Position numbers and translations under genes: made by a program
DNA from: Flavobacteriales bacterium
GTDB taxonomy: Bacteria; Bacteroidota; Bacteroidia; NS11-12g; UBA9320
DNA: 64,000 nucleotides
Direction: 5' to 3'
NCBI GenBank assembly: GCA_020635455.1
Contig: JACJZT010000008.1
Coordinates: 139,835 to 203,834 of the forward strand
Notes under the pieces: generated by a model
The model's input: only the letters and a program-made list of their open reading frames with translations
Told to the model about the DNA's origin: nothing
Databases searched by the model: none
In this document: positions 36,369 through 45,294 of the stretch, in pieces
Numbering within the stretch: the first letter of the stretch is position 1
Layout: each line of letters begins with the position of its first letter

Positions 36369-37541
36369 TTAATCAATGTCTTCCGGAGTTTTTACCGGGA
36401 TCGGTTTTTCACCGTCCATTAAAGCGATCAGATCGGCCTGAGGAATAAAACCTCCGCTTACCGTATTGGTCAATACGATGATGCATCGGTCTTTGTTTTT
36501 CCAGCGAACAAAATAAGCTTTAAACCCTTGCCACCAGCCATTGTGATAAATTATGGTATCGCCGGTATTGTAATAACGGATGCGCCAGCCATATCCGTAA
36601 TAGTCCATGGAAGCGCGGCAAGGAGTATGCGGGGTACATGCTGCATTTAAGGTAGATTCAGAAAGTAGCTTGAAATTGCGCAAAGCTCTGTCGAACTTCA
36701 ACAGGTCATGCACAGAGGTATAAACTCCTTTATCACCGGTAGTTCCATTTTGATAAAAGTCAGGAAACACCGACCTCAGACCATTATGGCCCTGAACCTC
36801 TATGTCTGCCGTTGCCATTGAAGGGGTGAAAATAAAGGAAGAGCTCATTCCAATCGGCTTGAACACAGAATCTCTCATATAATCTTCAAATTTCACTTCA
36901 CTGAGCTTTTCAACGATCAAAGCCAATAATACGTAGTTGGTATTGCTGTATTTATATTTCGCTCCCGGTCTGAATTCAAGTCCGGGTCTGTATCTTTTTA
37001 ACATCCAAAGAACATCATCGTTATTGAGGTGACGGTATTTCTGTTTAAAATACCCCTCGGCAAAATTCATGTAATTGGGTATCCCGCTTTTGTGAGAAAG
37101 CAATTGTTCAAGGGTGATGGTTTTGTATGGAAATTCTTCAAGCACTTCGTAAATTTTAGTTTCAAGGTTTATTTTTCCCTTATCAAGAAGGCATAGAATT
37201 GCAAAAGCAGTTAACGTTTTAGACACGGAAGCTATCTGCAAAGGCATTTGGTCGGTAAGTTTTGTTCGGAGTTTGCCATTGGCGTATCCGTATGCGTTGC
37301 TGTAATAATGCCCGCTATCGTAAAAAAGATAGGTACCGCTGAAATAACCCTTTGAATGTCTTTTTAAAAAATAATCATCTATGGTCTTGATCTTTTCATC
37401 GCTCAGGGATGAATCGAGAATAAACTCAGGCACAGAACCCGAATTGAAGGCGTTGGTGTCACCATCGGAATTAATCCCCGAACAATGTATACCTGAGGCC
37501 AAAACGAATACTCCCAGGAAAATTTTATCGAAACTGCTCAA
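36369..37541 (-). CDS. Serine hydrolase of the beta-lactamase class C/esterase family
   Basis: The 390-residue protein has an N-terminal hydrophobic segment ending in a Cys at residue 20, so it may be a lipoprotein or secreted. The active site has the SxxK motif SVSK (S105, K108), a YSN box within YKYSNTNY and an HNG motif near the end. This family includes penicillin-binding-like D-aminopeptidases and esterases as well as AmpC; substrate cannot be assigned. It starts with TTG. It converges with the ComB-like gene and is divergent from the AIM24-like gene. Confidence 0.85.
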   Translation of the reverse strand: MSSFDKIFLGVFVLASGIHCSGINSDGDTNAFNSGSVPEFILDSSLSDEKIKTIDDYFLKRHSKGYFSGTYLFYDSGHYYSNAYGYANGKLRTKLTDQMPLQIASVSKTLTAFAILCLLDKGKINLETKIYEVLEEFPYKTITLEQLLSHKSGIPNYMNFAEGYFKQKYRHLNNDDVLWMLKRYRPGLEFRPGAKYKYSNTNYVLLALIVEKLSEVKFEDYMRDSVFKPIGMSSSFIFTPSMATADIEVQGHNGLRSVFPDFYQNGTTGDKGVYTSVHDLLKFDRALRNFKLLSESTLNAACTPHTPCRASMDYYGYGWRIRYYNTGDTIIYHNGWWQGFKAYFVRWKNKDRCIIVLTNTVSGGFIPQADLIALMDGEKPIPVKTPEDID

Positions 37542-37570
37542 CTATTTAACGTTTTAAAAATATATTAACA

Positions 37571-37592
37571 TGCAAATTAACTGTAATTTGCA
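37571..37592. promoter_or_regulatory. Perfect inverted repeat between divergent genes, candidate operator
   Basis: TGCAAATTA (37571-37579) and TAATTTGCA (37584-37592) are perfect 9-base arms around ACTG. The site sits between the serine hydrolase (start 37541, minus) and the AIM24-like gene (start 37630, plus). It could bind a dimeric regulator of both; this is inferred from symmetry and position only. Confidence 0.4.
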
Positions 37593-37629
37593 CGAAGCAT
37601 CTGTGTAAAAGCCTTTTTATTATAAACAT

Positions 37630-38412
37630 ATGAACAATCACGAAATAGATTACAGGATACTTGGTGACGAGATCCAGTGCGTTGAAATAGAACTTGATCC
37701 CATGGAAACGGTTATTGCAGAATCCGGCAGTTTAATGATGATGGAAGAAGCCATAAAAATGGAAACGATCTTTGGCGACGGCAGTGACAAAACCCAAAGT
37801 GTGCTTAGTAAGATCTTTTCAGCAGGTAAACGAATGCTAACCGGTGAAAGTTTGTTTTTAACAGCCTACACCAATCAGGGTAATCATAAGAAAAGACTGG
37901 TATTTGCAGCACCTTACATCGGCAAAATTCTTCCCATGGATCTATCGCAGTATGATGGAAAACTAATTTGTCAAAAAGACAGCTTTTTATGTGCCGCCAA
38001 AGGTGTGATGATAGGAATAGAATTTCAAAAGAAAATTGGGGCCGGATTGTTTGGAGGAGAAGGATTTATCATGCAAAAACTTGAAGGTGATGGAATGGCC
38101 TTTGTTCACTCAGGAGGGGCCATAATCAAAAGAGAACTTTCAGCCGGTGAAAAATTAAGAATTGATACAGGTTGTATTGTGGCTTTCACAAAACACACCC
38201 ATTACGATATTGAGTTTGTAGGGGGAATTAAAAATACCATTTTTGGTGGTGAAGGATTATTTTTCGCCACTTTGACCGGACCGGGAACCATTTGGGTTCA
38301 AAGCCTGCCCTTCAGCAGGTTGGCCAGCAGAATATTAAGCGGCGCCGTTGGGAGAAGAAAAGAAGAAGGAAGCATTCTGGGCGGACTCGGCAACCTTATT
38401 GACGGGGATTAA
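37630..38412 (+). CDS. AIM24/TIGR00266-family protein
   Basis: The 260-residue protein has the repeating beta pattern of this family. Blocks include ETVIAESGSLMMM, GESLFLTAY, FVHSGGAIIKREL and GGIKNTIFGGEGLFFATLTGPGTIWVQSLPF near the C-terminus. No signal peptide is seen, so it is probably cytoplasmic. The yeast homologue Aim24 is mitochondrial; the bacterial role is unknown. It stands alone between the divergent hydrolase and the subtilase. Confidence 0.9.
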   Translation: MNNHEIDYRILGDEIQCVEIELDPMETVIAESGSLMMMEEAIKMETIFGDGSDKTQSVLSKIFSAGKRMLTGESLFLTAYTNQGNHKKRLVFAAPYIGKILPMDLSQYDGKLICQKDSFLCAAKGVMIGIEFQKKIGAGLFGGEGFIMQKLEGDGMAFVHSGGAIIKRELSAGEKLRIDTGCIVAFTKHTHYDIEFVGGIKNTIFGGEGLFFATLTGPGTIWVQSLPFSRLASRILSGAVGRRKEEGSILGGLGNLIDGD

Positions 38413-38509
38413 GATTTTACTTAATACCGTAATGGCAAGAATGTATCAAATTATTAACAGAAAAACATTTATACAAAACTTTACAAACTTATCGTTGTAA
38501 ACTTGTAGT

Positions 38510-40252
38510 TTGCTTTTCATACGTTTCACATTTATTCTTTGTCTGTTTTTTAATATCCAGGCCTTAAAAGCACAGGACCTCTTTGCCATTTATCTAAAAG
38601 ACAAAAAAGGATCGACCTACAACCCTTATGTTTTCCTTCACCCCAAGTCGGTGGAGAGAAGGATCAATGAGGGACTCGACCTGTACGATCCGGAAGATTT
38701 TCCTGTTAGTCGAAATTATGAGAAAAAAATCAGGGCCCTCAGCGATACCTTCATCGGATCAAGCAGATGGTTCAATGCCGTTTTTATCCAAACCGACCAA
38801 AAGCGGCTGCAACAGATCAGACAGTTTGATTTTGTTGATCGTATTGAAACTTTTGTTCAAGATCACATGAACCATGCGACCTCAATGAAGACAAAGGTCA
38901 CCGGCCAAAAATTCGACAGTACTCTAAGTGCTTCCAGAACGGCATTGATAAAAGCTCAGACCGGAAGAATGGGCTCACAAGCTCTTGCAGACAGTGGCCT
39001 TGATGGCAGTGGAGTCATTATTTGCATAATTGATGTGGGTTTTAAATCATGTAAAGAAAATGAGATGTATTTAAAACTTAACAAGCGTAATGCAATATTG
39101 AAAACTTATGATTTTGTAAAAAAACGAGAAAACGTAAACATTGGTCTTGCACATGGAACAAGTGTTCTGTCATGTATCGGAGGACAAACCGATGACTACA
39201 AAACCGGATTAGCAACCGGCGCCAGGTTCTTGCTGGCAAGAACCGAAAACTTCACTGAATTTCTCAAGGAGGAGGTTAACTGGCTGCTTGCGGCAGAATG
39301 GGCCGACCAGAATGGTGCAGACATAATTAACAGTTCACTAGGATATACCATAAGTCGGTACCTGCCTGAACAAATGGACGGTAAAACTGCCTTTGTAAGC
39401 AAGGCTGCTCAAAAAGCTACCGAAAAAGGAATTCTGGTAATTTCTTCGGCAGGTAACGAGGGTTCAGGCAAATGGAAGCGAATAGCTGCTCCCGGGGATG
39501 CAAAGGATGTGCTCACCGTTGGAGGAGTGGACCCTTCCACCGGCATTCATATTTATTTCAGCTCCTTTGGACCCACCTGGGACAAAAGACTCAAACCGGA
39601 AATTTCTTCTTTTGGAAAAGTGGTTTCAGTTGGCAACTGCGGGTATACCTTTAGTCAGGGAACGTCCTTCTCAGCCCCTCTTGTTACCGGTTTTGCAGCA
39701 TGTTTGAAACAAAAATACCCAACTATCAAACAAAAGGAATTGAAAGAACTGATCTGCAGATCGGGGGATCTTTGGCCGTATTACGATTACGCACACGGAT
39801 ATGGAGTGCCTCAACCATACTTTTTGTTTAAAGATACCATAGTCAATGTTGCAACCTTTAACGTGTTTGATGAAAAAAATTCGATAACCATCCTGCCAAT
39901 TCGCAATGCGCCTAAAAACAATACCTTTAACCCATCAAATACAAAGGATAGTTTAAATTACGGAAAATTGATGAAAGACAGTGCCTTATGGGTTGACACC
40001 GCCAACAACATACTTAATGGCGAACTTCTCATTTACGATCAAAATAAAGTTTCTGAGTACAGCACCCAAACCCCAACCTATTTATATTATCATATCAAAA
40101 ATAAAAAGGGTTATCTCGATAAGTATTATGTAATGGATATGGAAGAAAAGGAGAATCAAAGACTTACCATCTCGAAAACAATAAGCGAACCCCCTTTTGA
40201 GATTGAAATTTACTACAAAGGTTTTTACAAAAGCATTAGTATAAAACAATGA
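38510..40252 (+). CDS. Subtilisin-like serine protease (S8 family), secreted
   Basis: The 580-residue protein has a signal peptide (1-21, ending LKA-Q), a propeptide-like region (to about 150) and an S8 domain. The triad is D175 (IIDVG), H215 (AHGTS) and S386 (QGTSFSAP), with the oxyanion N316 in SSAGNEG. A C-terminal beta domain (about 440-580) lacks a T9SS sorting domain. The start is TTG at 38510. It overlaps the next gene by 4 bases (ATGA), so translation is coupled. Confidence 0.88.
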   Translation: MLFIRFTFILCLFFNIQALKAQDLFAIYLKDKKGSTYNPYVFLHPKSVERRINEGLDLYDPEDFPVSRNYEKKIRALSDTFIGSSRWFNAVFIQTDQKRLQQIRQFDFVDRIETFVQDHMNHATSMKTKVTGQKFDSTLSASRTALIKAQTGRMGSQALADSGLDGSGVIICIIDVGFKSCKENEMYLKLNKRNAILKTYDFVKKRENVNIGLAHGTSVLSCIGGQTDDYKTGLATGARFLLARTENFTEFLKEEVNWLLAAEWADQNGADIINSSLGYTISRYLPEQMDGKTAFVSKAAQKATEKGILVISSAGNEGSGKWKRIAAPGDAKDVLTVGGVDPSTGIHIYFSSFGPTWDKRLKPEISSFGKVVSVGNCGYTFSQGTSFSAPLVTGFAACLKQKYPTIKQKELKELICRSGDLWPYYDYAHGYGVPQPYFLFKDTIVNVATFNVFDEKNSITILPIRNAPKNNTFNPSNTKDSLNYGKLMKDSALWVDTANNILNGELLIYDQNKVSEYSTQTPTYLYYHIKNKKGYLDKYYVMDMEEKENQRLTISKTISEPPFEIEIYYKGFYKSISIKQ

Positions 40253-40941
40253 AGTTCCTTTTTTTCATTACAAGCTTTCTGCTTTTGGGCATTCGTGCCA
40301 ATGGACAGATCTATCTGCTCGAGCAAGATGTTAATCAGGATACCATCATACCGAATGTCGGATTCCAAAGACCCATTGATGTATCGGCATACATTGCCTT
40401 CGGTTTTATGGCCGGCCCTTCGGACAAGGATGCTCTTTCCGGCATTAAGTATTTTAATTCGTATAATTTCAGGGAAGGATTATGGGTAAGAAAAAAAATG
40501 AATTCTTTTTATTCGATCGGAATGTATTATGAGTACGACCGTCAGAGCTTTCGGTTAAAGGAAGCCATTGCAGGTGATTCCTTCGAAAGAGCCAATACCA
40601 TCCTAAGCAGGCATATCAACAATAATATAACTTTTGGCCTTTTCAACCGGTTTAACATTGTTAGCAATCGATTGTTCGCCGATATTGGTGCCTATTATGC
40701 GTACGACCTTTTTCCAAGGATACAATCTGTAGTAAGACCGGAAAATGCAGATTATTCAAGAAAGAAAATCAATTATACCAATCCTAAACTCCTTAACAGA
40801 CATAATTACGGTATCGACTTTAAAATAACCTATCACATCCTTTCCATTTATGCAAGATATCGTTTATCACAATTGCACAAAGAACAACAGGGAGATCTGC
40901 CGCATTTTATCTTAGGCTTGTCGATCGACATAGAGGAATAA
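40249..40941 (+). CDS. Secreted protein, predicted small outer-membrane beta-barrel
   Basis: The 230-residue protein has a signal peptide (about 1-18, ending ANG-Q), then alternating amphipathic beta strands rich in Tyr/Phe, including a C-terminal strand LPHFILGLSIDIEE. This suggests an 8-stranded porin-like or barrel fold, but no family is recognised. Its ATG overlaps the subtilase stop by 4 bases. It may be a partner or substrate of the subtilase; this is inference. Confidence 0.65.
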   Translation: MKFLFFITSFLLLGIRANGQIYLLEQDVNQDTIIPNVGFQRPIDVSAYIAFGFMAGPSDKDALSGIKYFNSYNFREGLWVRKKMNSFYSIGMYYEYDRQSFRLKEAIAGDSFERANTILSRHINNNITFGLFNRFNIVSNRLFADIGAYYAYDLFPRIQSVVRPENADYSRKKINYTNPKLLNRHNYGIDFKITYHILSIYARYRLSQLHKEQQGDLPHFILGLSIDIEE

Positions 40942-40945
40942 GGAA

Positions 40946-42133
40946 TTATTGCTCCGATTGTTCAATTGCATCCAGAATTATTTTACAAACTTTTTTAATT
41001 TCACCTTCCTTTATGATCAACGGAGGAGCTATTCTAAGTGCCTTTGCATTAAACAGGAACCAATCGATCAACAATCCTTTTTCGAAGCAGATATTTATTA
41101 CCTTCTGTACTTTTTGTTCCGATCCCAGATCCAGGCTTAGAAGCAAACCTTTGCCACTTAATTCTTTGAGGTTTTTATGAGAAAGATATTTTCTGAAAAG
41201 TCTTTCCTTACTGTCAATTGAATCCATTATGCCTGAAGAGAAGAGAAAATCCAATGCGGCACCGGCAGCAGCGCAATTGACGGGATGACCTCCAAAAGTT
41301 GTTAAATGACCAAGAACCGGATGGCTTGTCAAAGACCCCATGACCTTTTTACTTGCAATAAAACATCCGATAGGCATTCCACCACCCATACCTTTTGCTA
41401 GAAGAACAATGTCAGGAATTAGACTGAAGTGTTCAAATGCAAATAATTTTCCGGTACGTCCAAATCCTGTTTGTATCTCATCGATCACCAACAGTGCTCC
41501 AACTTCCTTGCAGCGTTTGTTCAAACCGGCAAGAAATTCTTCAGTACCTCTCACATAACCTGTTTCAGACTGAATTACCTCAGTAAATACGCAGGCTGTG
41601 TCGAAAGTAATTTCCTTGAGACTTTCCAAATTGTTGAACCCGATCTTTTTGACCGATGGCAATAATGGTCTGAAGGGAGCTGTAAACTCCTCGTCACTCA
41701 TAAGACTCATCGCTCCCTGAGTATGGCCGTGATAGGCATTTTGCATGCTGATTATTTCCGACCTTCCTGTAAATCTTTTGGCCAGTTTCATTGCACCTTC
41801 GGTCGCTTCAGCACCTGAATTGGTAAAATAAACACTCTCAAGGTTCGGTGGAAGGTTCCGCGTTAGTTTTTGAGCAAGAGTTACCTGAGGGTGCTGAATA
41901 TGTTCCCCATAAACCATGGTGTGCAGATATTTACTGCTCTGCTTGCGTATGGCCTCCAATACTGCGGGGTTTCTGTGTCCTATGTTATTTACGGAAATTC
42001 CGGAAATTAAATCAATGTATCTTTTTCCTTCCAGATCAATAATATGAATTCCCTTCGCTTTTTTTATCTGAAGTCCAACCGGTGCGTCTGAGGTTTGTGC
42101 AACATGGGTCAAAAACAACTGTCTTAGGTTCAT
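40946..42133 (-). CDS. Class III aminotransferase (acetylornithine/ornithine type)
   Basis: The 395-residue PLP enzyme has NSGAEATEGAMKLAK, D218 in LLVIDEIQTGFGRTGK, and the Schiff-base lysine K247 in LLAKGMGGG. The family includes acetylornithine, ornithine and 4-aminobutyrate aminotransferases. Residue-level choice is not possible here. It stands alone and converges with the barrel protein, so context gives no substrate. Confidence 0.9.
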   Translation of the reverse strand: MNLRQLFLTHVAQTSDAPVGLQIKKAKGIHIIDLEGKRYIDLISGISVNNIGHRNPAVLEAIRKQSSKYLHTMVYGEHIQHPQVTLAQKLTRNLPPNLESVYFTNSGAEATEGAMKLAKRFTGRSEIISMQNAYHGHTQGAMSLMSDEEFTAPFRPLLPSVKKIGFNNLESLKEITFDTACVFTEVIQSETGYVRGTEEFLAGLNKRCKEVGALLVIDEIQTGFGRTGKLFAFEHFSLIPDIVLLAKGMGGGMPIGCFIASKKVMGSLTSHPVLGHLTTFGGHPVNCAAAGAALDFLFSSGIMDSIDSKERLFRKYLSHKNLKELSGKGLLLSLDLGSEQKVQKVINICFEKGLLIDWFLFNAKALRIAPPLIIKEGEIKKVCKIILDAIEQSEQ

Positions 42134-42290
42134 TATGAATAAAAATCCAAAATTAGTTCATTTAAATTCAAACCATCCGGAATGAACCCTGGTCCTAAAG
42201 AATGTTTTTCACAAAAAACTATTTACCCGTTTACAATAAATGGTATATAGTTTAGTTGAGGTACTAAAGAGCCTGTTATTTTAATTAACG

Positions 42291-42506
42291 ATGAAAACGC
42301 TTTCCCGAATCCTTTTCGTAATGTTGGCAACACCCATTGTACTTACATCCTGTGTAAGCAAAAAAAAATATCAGGAACTTTTGGACTTAAAGGCAGGTAA
42401 GGAAAAAAAGATCGAAAAACTGGCAACTGAGCTTGAAGATATCAAAAAAGAAAAAATGCAATTATTGGATAGTTTAACTCTTTTAAAATATGAAAGCAAA
42501 AATTGA
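42291..42506 (+). CDS. Small coiled-coil lipoprotein
   Basis: The 71-residue protein begins with a signal peptide and lipobox VLTSC (lipidated cysteine at about 21). The remaining 50 residues are a highly charged coiled coil (KEKKIEKLATELEDIKKEK). The start VSKKKYQELLDLKAGK matches the N-terminal stalk of OmpA-family lipoproteins, but there is no OmpA domain after it. It overlaps the next gene by 17 bases in a different frame. Confidence 0.75.
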   Translation: MKTLSRILFVMLATPIVLTSCVSKKKYQELLDLKAGKEKKIEKLATELEDIKKEKMQLLDSLTLLKYESKN

Positions 42507-43320
42507 GATATTATTAAGCTTAATGTTCTTTACGGGTTGCGTTTCAAAAGGAAAATATGCCCAAACCGAGAACGACATAAGCATGCTAAGCAAAAAAATA
42601 AGAACCTTAAAACTTGAGATCAAATCAGAACAGAAGAGTACTCTGATGATCAAAGATTCAGTCAAATATTTATTTGAACGAAACGAACAACCTGCAAGGG
42701 GGATTGAAAGAAGGTTAAAAGCCTTTGGAATTACAGTAAATATTGAGCAAAGCGAGCTGAACGAATTTAATTTTGAACTTCCTTCAGGCAGTGAAAAATA
42801 TTATGACACGAAAATGGAAAGCTATGCTTTTGGGGACACTTTTGCAGCTGAAAAGGCAAGCTATTTAAGTACAGATGAAAAAAAGATGTATTACTATCTG
42901 AATGTGGCCCGAATGGACCCTAAGGGATTTTGCAGGAAATACGTTATACCAAGATTAAAACAAAGACCCAATAGTTTGTATTTGATCACTCTGGTTGATT
43001 ATATGATGGAAATGAAACCTAAAAATGCCTTAAGACCCGACAAGGAACAATACGAGAATGCTAAATGCCACTCCGTTGAGAGCGGAAAAAAAGGCTATGT
43101 GGGACATGCTCGACAGGAAAGCTGCAAAAAAAGTTTCAGAGGAGAATGTTGTGCATACGGCAATTCGGACCCCCTTGAAGTAGTTTTACAATTGCTGATC
43201 GACTCCGGGGTGAAATCATTAGGGCATCGCTATGTTTGTTTGGGCTGGTATTCTTATGTTGGAATTTCATCCTCAAAACATAAAACATACGGAACCAATG
43301 TTGTAATGGATTTCAGGTAA
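42490..43320 (+). CDS. Coiled-coil lipoprotein with a CAP/SCP-like C-terminal domain
   Basis: The 276-residue protein starts with a signal peptide and lipobox (FFTGC, cysteine at about 17) and the same VSKGKYAQ coiled-coil stalk as its small neighbour. Residues about 140-276 match a CAP/SCP-like domain: a helix YYYLNVARMDPKGFCRKYV, then AKCHSVESGKKGYVGHAR, a CAYG block, HRYVCLGWYSYVGI and a final beta strand VVMDFR. Several cysteines suggest disulfides. It probably faces the periplasm or cell surface. Function is unknown. Confidence 0.75.
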   Translation: MKAKIEILLSLMFFTGCVSKGKYAQTENDISMLSKKIRTLKLEIKSEQKSTLMIKDSVKYLFERNEQPARGIERRLKAFGITVNIEQSELNEFNFELPSGSEKYYDTKMESYAFGDTFAAEKASYLSTDEKKMYYYLNVARMDPKGFCRKYVIPRLKQRPNSLYLITLVDYMMEMKPKNALRPDKEQYENAKCHSVESGKKGYVGHARQESCKKSFRGECCAYGNSDPLEVVLQLLIDSGVKSLGHRYVCLGWYSYVGISSSKHKTYGTNVVMDFR

Positions 43321-43467
43321 GATTCATACAAGACCTTAATTCTATATACCTTTCATAAAAATCAACGTTTCACCCTTCTTTAGGATAAATGAATTTGGCA
43401 AAAAGCCAATGGTGAATAAGTGTTAATAATTTGTATTTAATCCATAAGTATATTGACTATACTTTTT

Positions 43468-43475
43468 TATTTTTG
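43468..43475 (+). promoter_or_regulatory. -7 promoter box of the 2-oxoacid oxidoreductase operon
   Basis: TATTTTTG matches TAnnTTTG and ends 25 bases before the TTG at 43501. Confidence 0.4.
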
Positions 43476-43500
43476 TCCATAACAAATTTTTAAAGAAGTC

Positions 43501-45294
43501 TTGAAACCTACTAATATTGACGATCCTGAATACTTTCACAAAGTGGTGGATTGCCAGTATGCATGCCCGGCACATACTCCTGTACCCGAATACATCAGGC
43601 TTATAGCGGCTGAACGATATTCGGATGCATATATGGTAAACTGGGAATCGAATGTTTTTCCGGGAGTCCTTGGCCGCACTTGTGATCGACCTTGTGAACC
43701 CGCATGCAGGAGAGGCCGTGTGGATGAAGAACCCGTAGCCATTTGCCGACTAAAAAGAGTGGCGGCAGATAACAAAGGAGACGTAAGATCCCAAATGCCA
43801 CAGGGACCATTTCCTGCCAATGGTAAGAAAATAGCACTTATCGGTGGCGGGCCTGCTTCCCTTACGGTTGCCAGAGATCTTGTACCTCTGGGTTACGAAG
43901 TACATTTGTATTGTGAACAAAAATCCGGAGGTGGAATGATGCGCAGTCAGATTCCATCCTTCCGACTGCCGGAATCTGTTTTGAATGAGGAAGTTGACTA
44001 TGTTCTTGACCTGGGTGTCCATACACATTTTAATACTTATGTTTCAAGCTTGCGGGATATCCGGTCAAAAGGATACGATGCAATCTTTGTAGGTACCGGA
44101 GCCCCAAGAGGAAAAGATCTTAGCATGTTACCGGGAAGAGACGAAGCTCGTGACCATATTCATATTGGAATTGAATGGCTCGCTTCCATTGCCTTTGAAC
44201 ACACTAACAAAATTGGAGAAAAAGTAATTGTGCTGGGAGGTGGCAATACCGCTATGGATTGTTGCAGAACTTCACTGAGGGTTGGTGGCAAATCCGTAAA
44301 TGTTGTGGTTCGAAGTCCGATCAAAGACATGAAAGCCTCGCCCTGGGAAATTGAAGATGCCATACATGAAGGAATTCCGATACATGAAAACCTTGTCCCA
44401 AAAGCTTTTATAAGCGAAAATGGAAAGCTCAGGGGAATGACCTTTGAAAAAGTAAAAGCCATTTATGACGAAAACGGCAAACGAAGTCTGTTGCCTTCGG
44501 GCGAACCTGAGGTCTTTATTGAAGCTGATGATGTTTTAATTGCCATAGGACAGGAAAACAGCTTTCCCTGGATAGAGAGAGATCTCGGTCTGGAATTCGA
44601 CAAATGGGAAATGCCGGTACTCGACCCGGTAACCTTTCAATCCAGTTTGTCAAATGTATTTTTTGGAGGAGATTCTGCTTTCGGACCAAAAAATGTAATT
44701 ACTGCAGTTGCACATGGTCATCAGGCAGCAATATCCATAGATCTGTACTGTAACGATCAATCTTTAAAAGAACGCCCTTCTCCATACACCAATCTTGTAA
44801 GTCAGAAAATGGGCATTCATGAATGGATCTATGATAATACCATAGCCAATGACGATCGCTTCAAGGTACCACATGCCGATCAATCCATAACCTTAAAAGA
44901 CCGCAAAAAAGAAGTTGAACTTGGCTTTGATTCCAATACCGGCTTCAAGGAAGCTCAGAGATGTCTTAACTGCGATGTTCAAACGGTTTTTGTTGAAGAC
45001 CGTTGTATTGAATGTGATGCCTGTGTTGACATCTGCCCTACTTCTTGTATAACCTTTACTCAAAATGGCGAAGAAACCGATCTGAGAACCCGTTTATCTG
45101 CACCCTCAAACAATTTAAGTCAGGACCTTTATGTTTCGGATACTTTAAAAACCTCAAGAGTTATGGTAAAAGATGAAGATGTATGCCTTCATTGCGGGCT
45201 CTGCGCTGAAAGATGTCCAACCACTGCCTGGGACATGCAGCAATTTTTATATCAGGTAACAAAAGCCGGTAATACATGTCAGATAATAACATAA
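43501..45294 (+). CDS. GltD-like NADPH oxidoreductase with two C-terminal 4Fe-4S clusters
   Basis: The 597-residue protein has the N-terminal 4Fe-4S GltD-like region (CQYACPAHTPVPEY and CDRPCEPACRRG), an FAD motif (GGGPASLTVARDL) and an NAD(P)H motif (VLGGGNTAMDCCR). Its C-terminus adds a two-cluster ferredoxin: CIECDACVDICP (about 502-513) and CLHCGLCAERCP (about 562-573). It likely shuttles electrons between NAD(P)H and ferredoxin or the adjacent oxidoreductase. It starts with TTG and overlaps the alpha subunit by 19 bases, so it is part of the same operon. Confidence 0.9.
   Translation: MKPTNIDDPEYFHKVVDCQYACPAHTPVPEYIRLIAAERYSDAYMVNWESNVFPGVLGRTCDRPCEPACRRGRVDEEPVAICRLKRVAADNKGDVRSQMPQGPFPANGKKIALIGGGPASLTVARDLVPLGYEVHLYCEQKSGGGMMRSQIPSFRLPESVLNEEVDYVLDLGVHTHFNTYVSSLRDIRSKGYDAIFVGTGAPRGKDLSMLPGRDEARDHIHIGIEWLASIAFEHTNKIGEKVIVLGGGNTAMDCCRTSLRVGGKSVNVVVRSPIKDMKASPWEIEDAIHEGIPIHENLVPKAFISENGKLRGMTFEKVKAIYDENGKRSLLPSGEPEVFIEADDVLIAIGQENSFPWIERDLGLEFDKWEMPVLDPVTFQSSLSNVFFGGDSAFGPKNVITAVAHGHQAAISIDLYCNDQSLKERPSPYTNLVSQKMGIHEWIYDNTIANDDRFKVPHADQSITLKDRKKEVELGFDSNTGFKEAQRCLNCDVQTVFVEDRCIECDACVDICPTSCITFTQNGEETDLRTRLSAPSNNLSQDLYVSDTLKTSRVMVKDEDVCLHCGLCAERCPTTAWDMQQFLYQVTKAGNTCQIIT

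Noticed and set aside
42291..43320. Frameshifted single gene spanning the two lipoproteins
   Set aside because: Both genes have their own signal peptide and lipobox, so they are separate genes, not a broken one.
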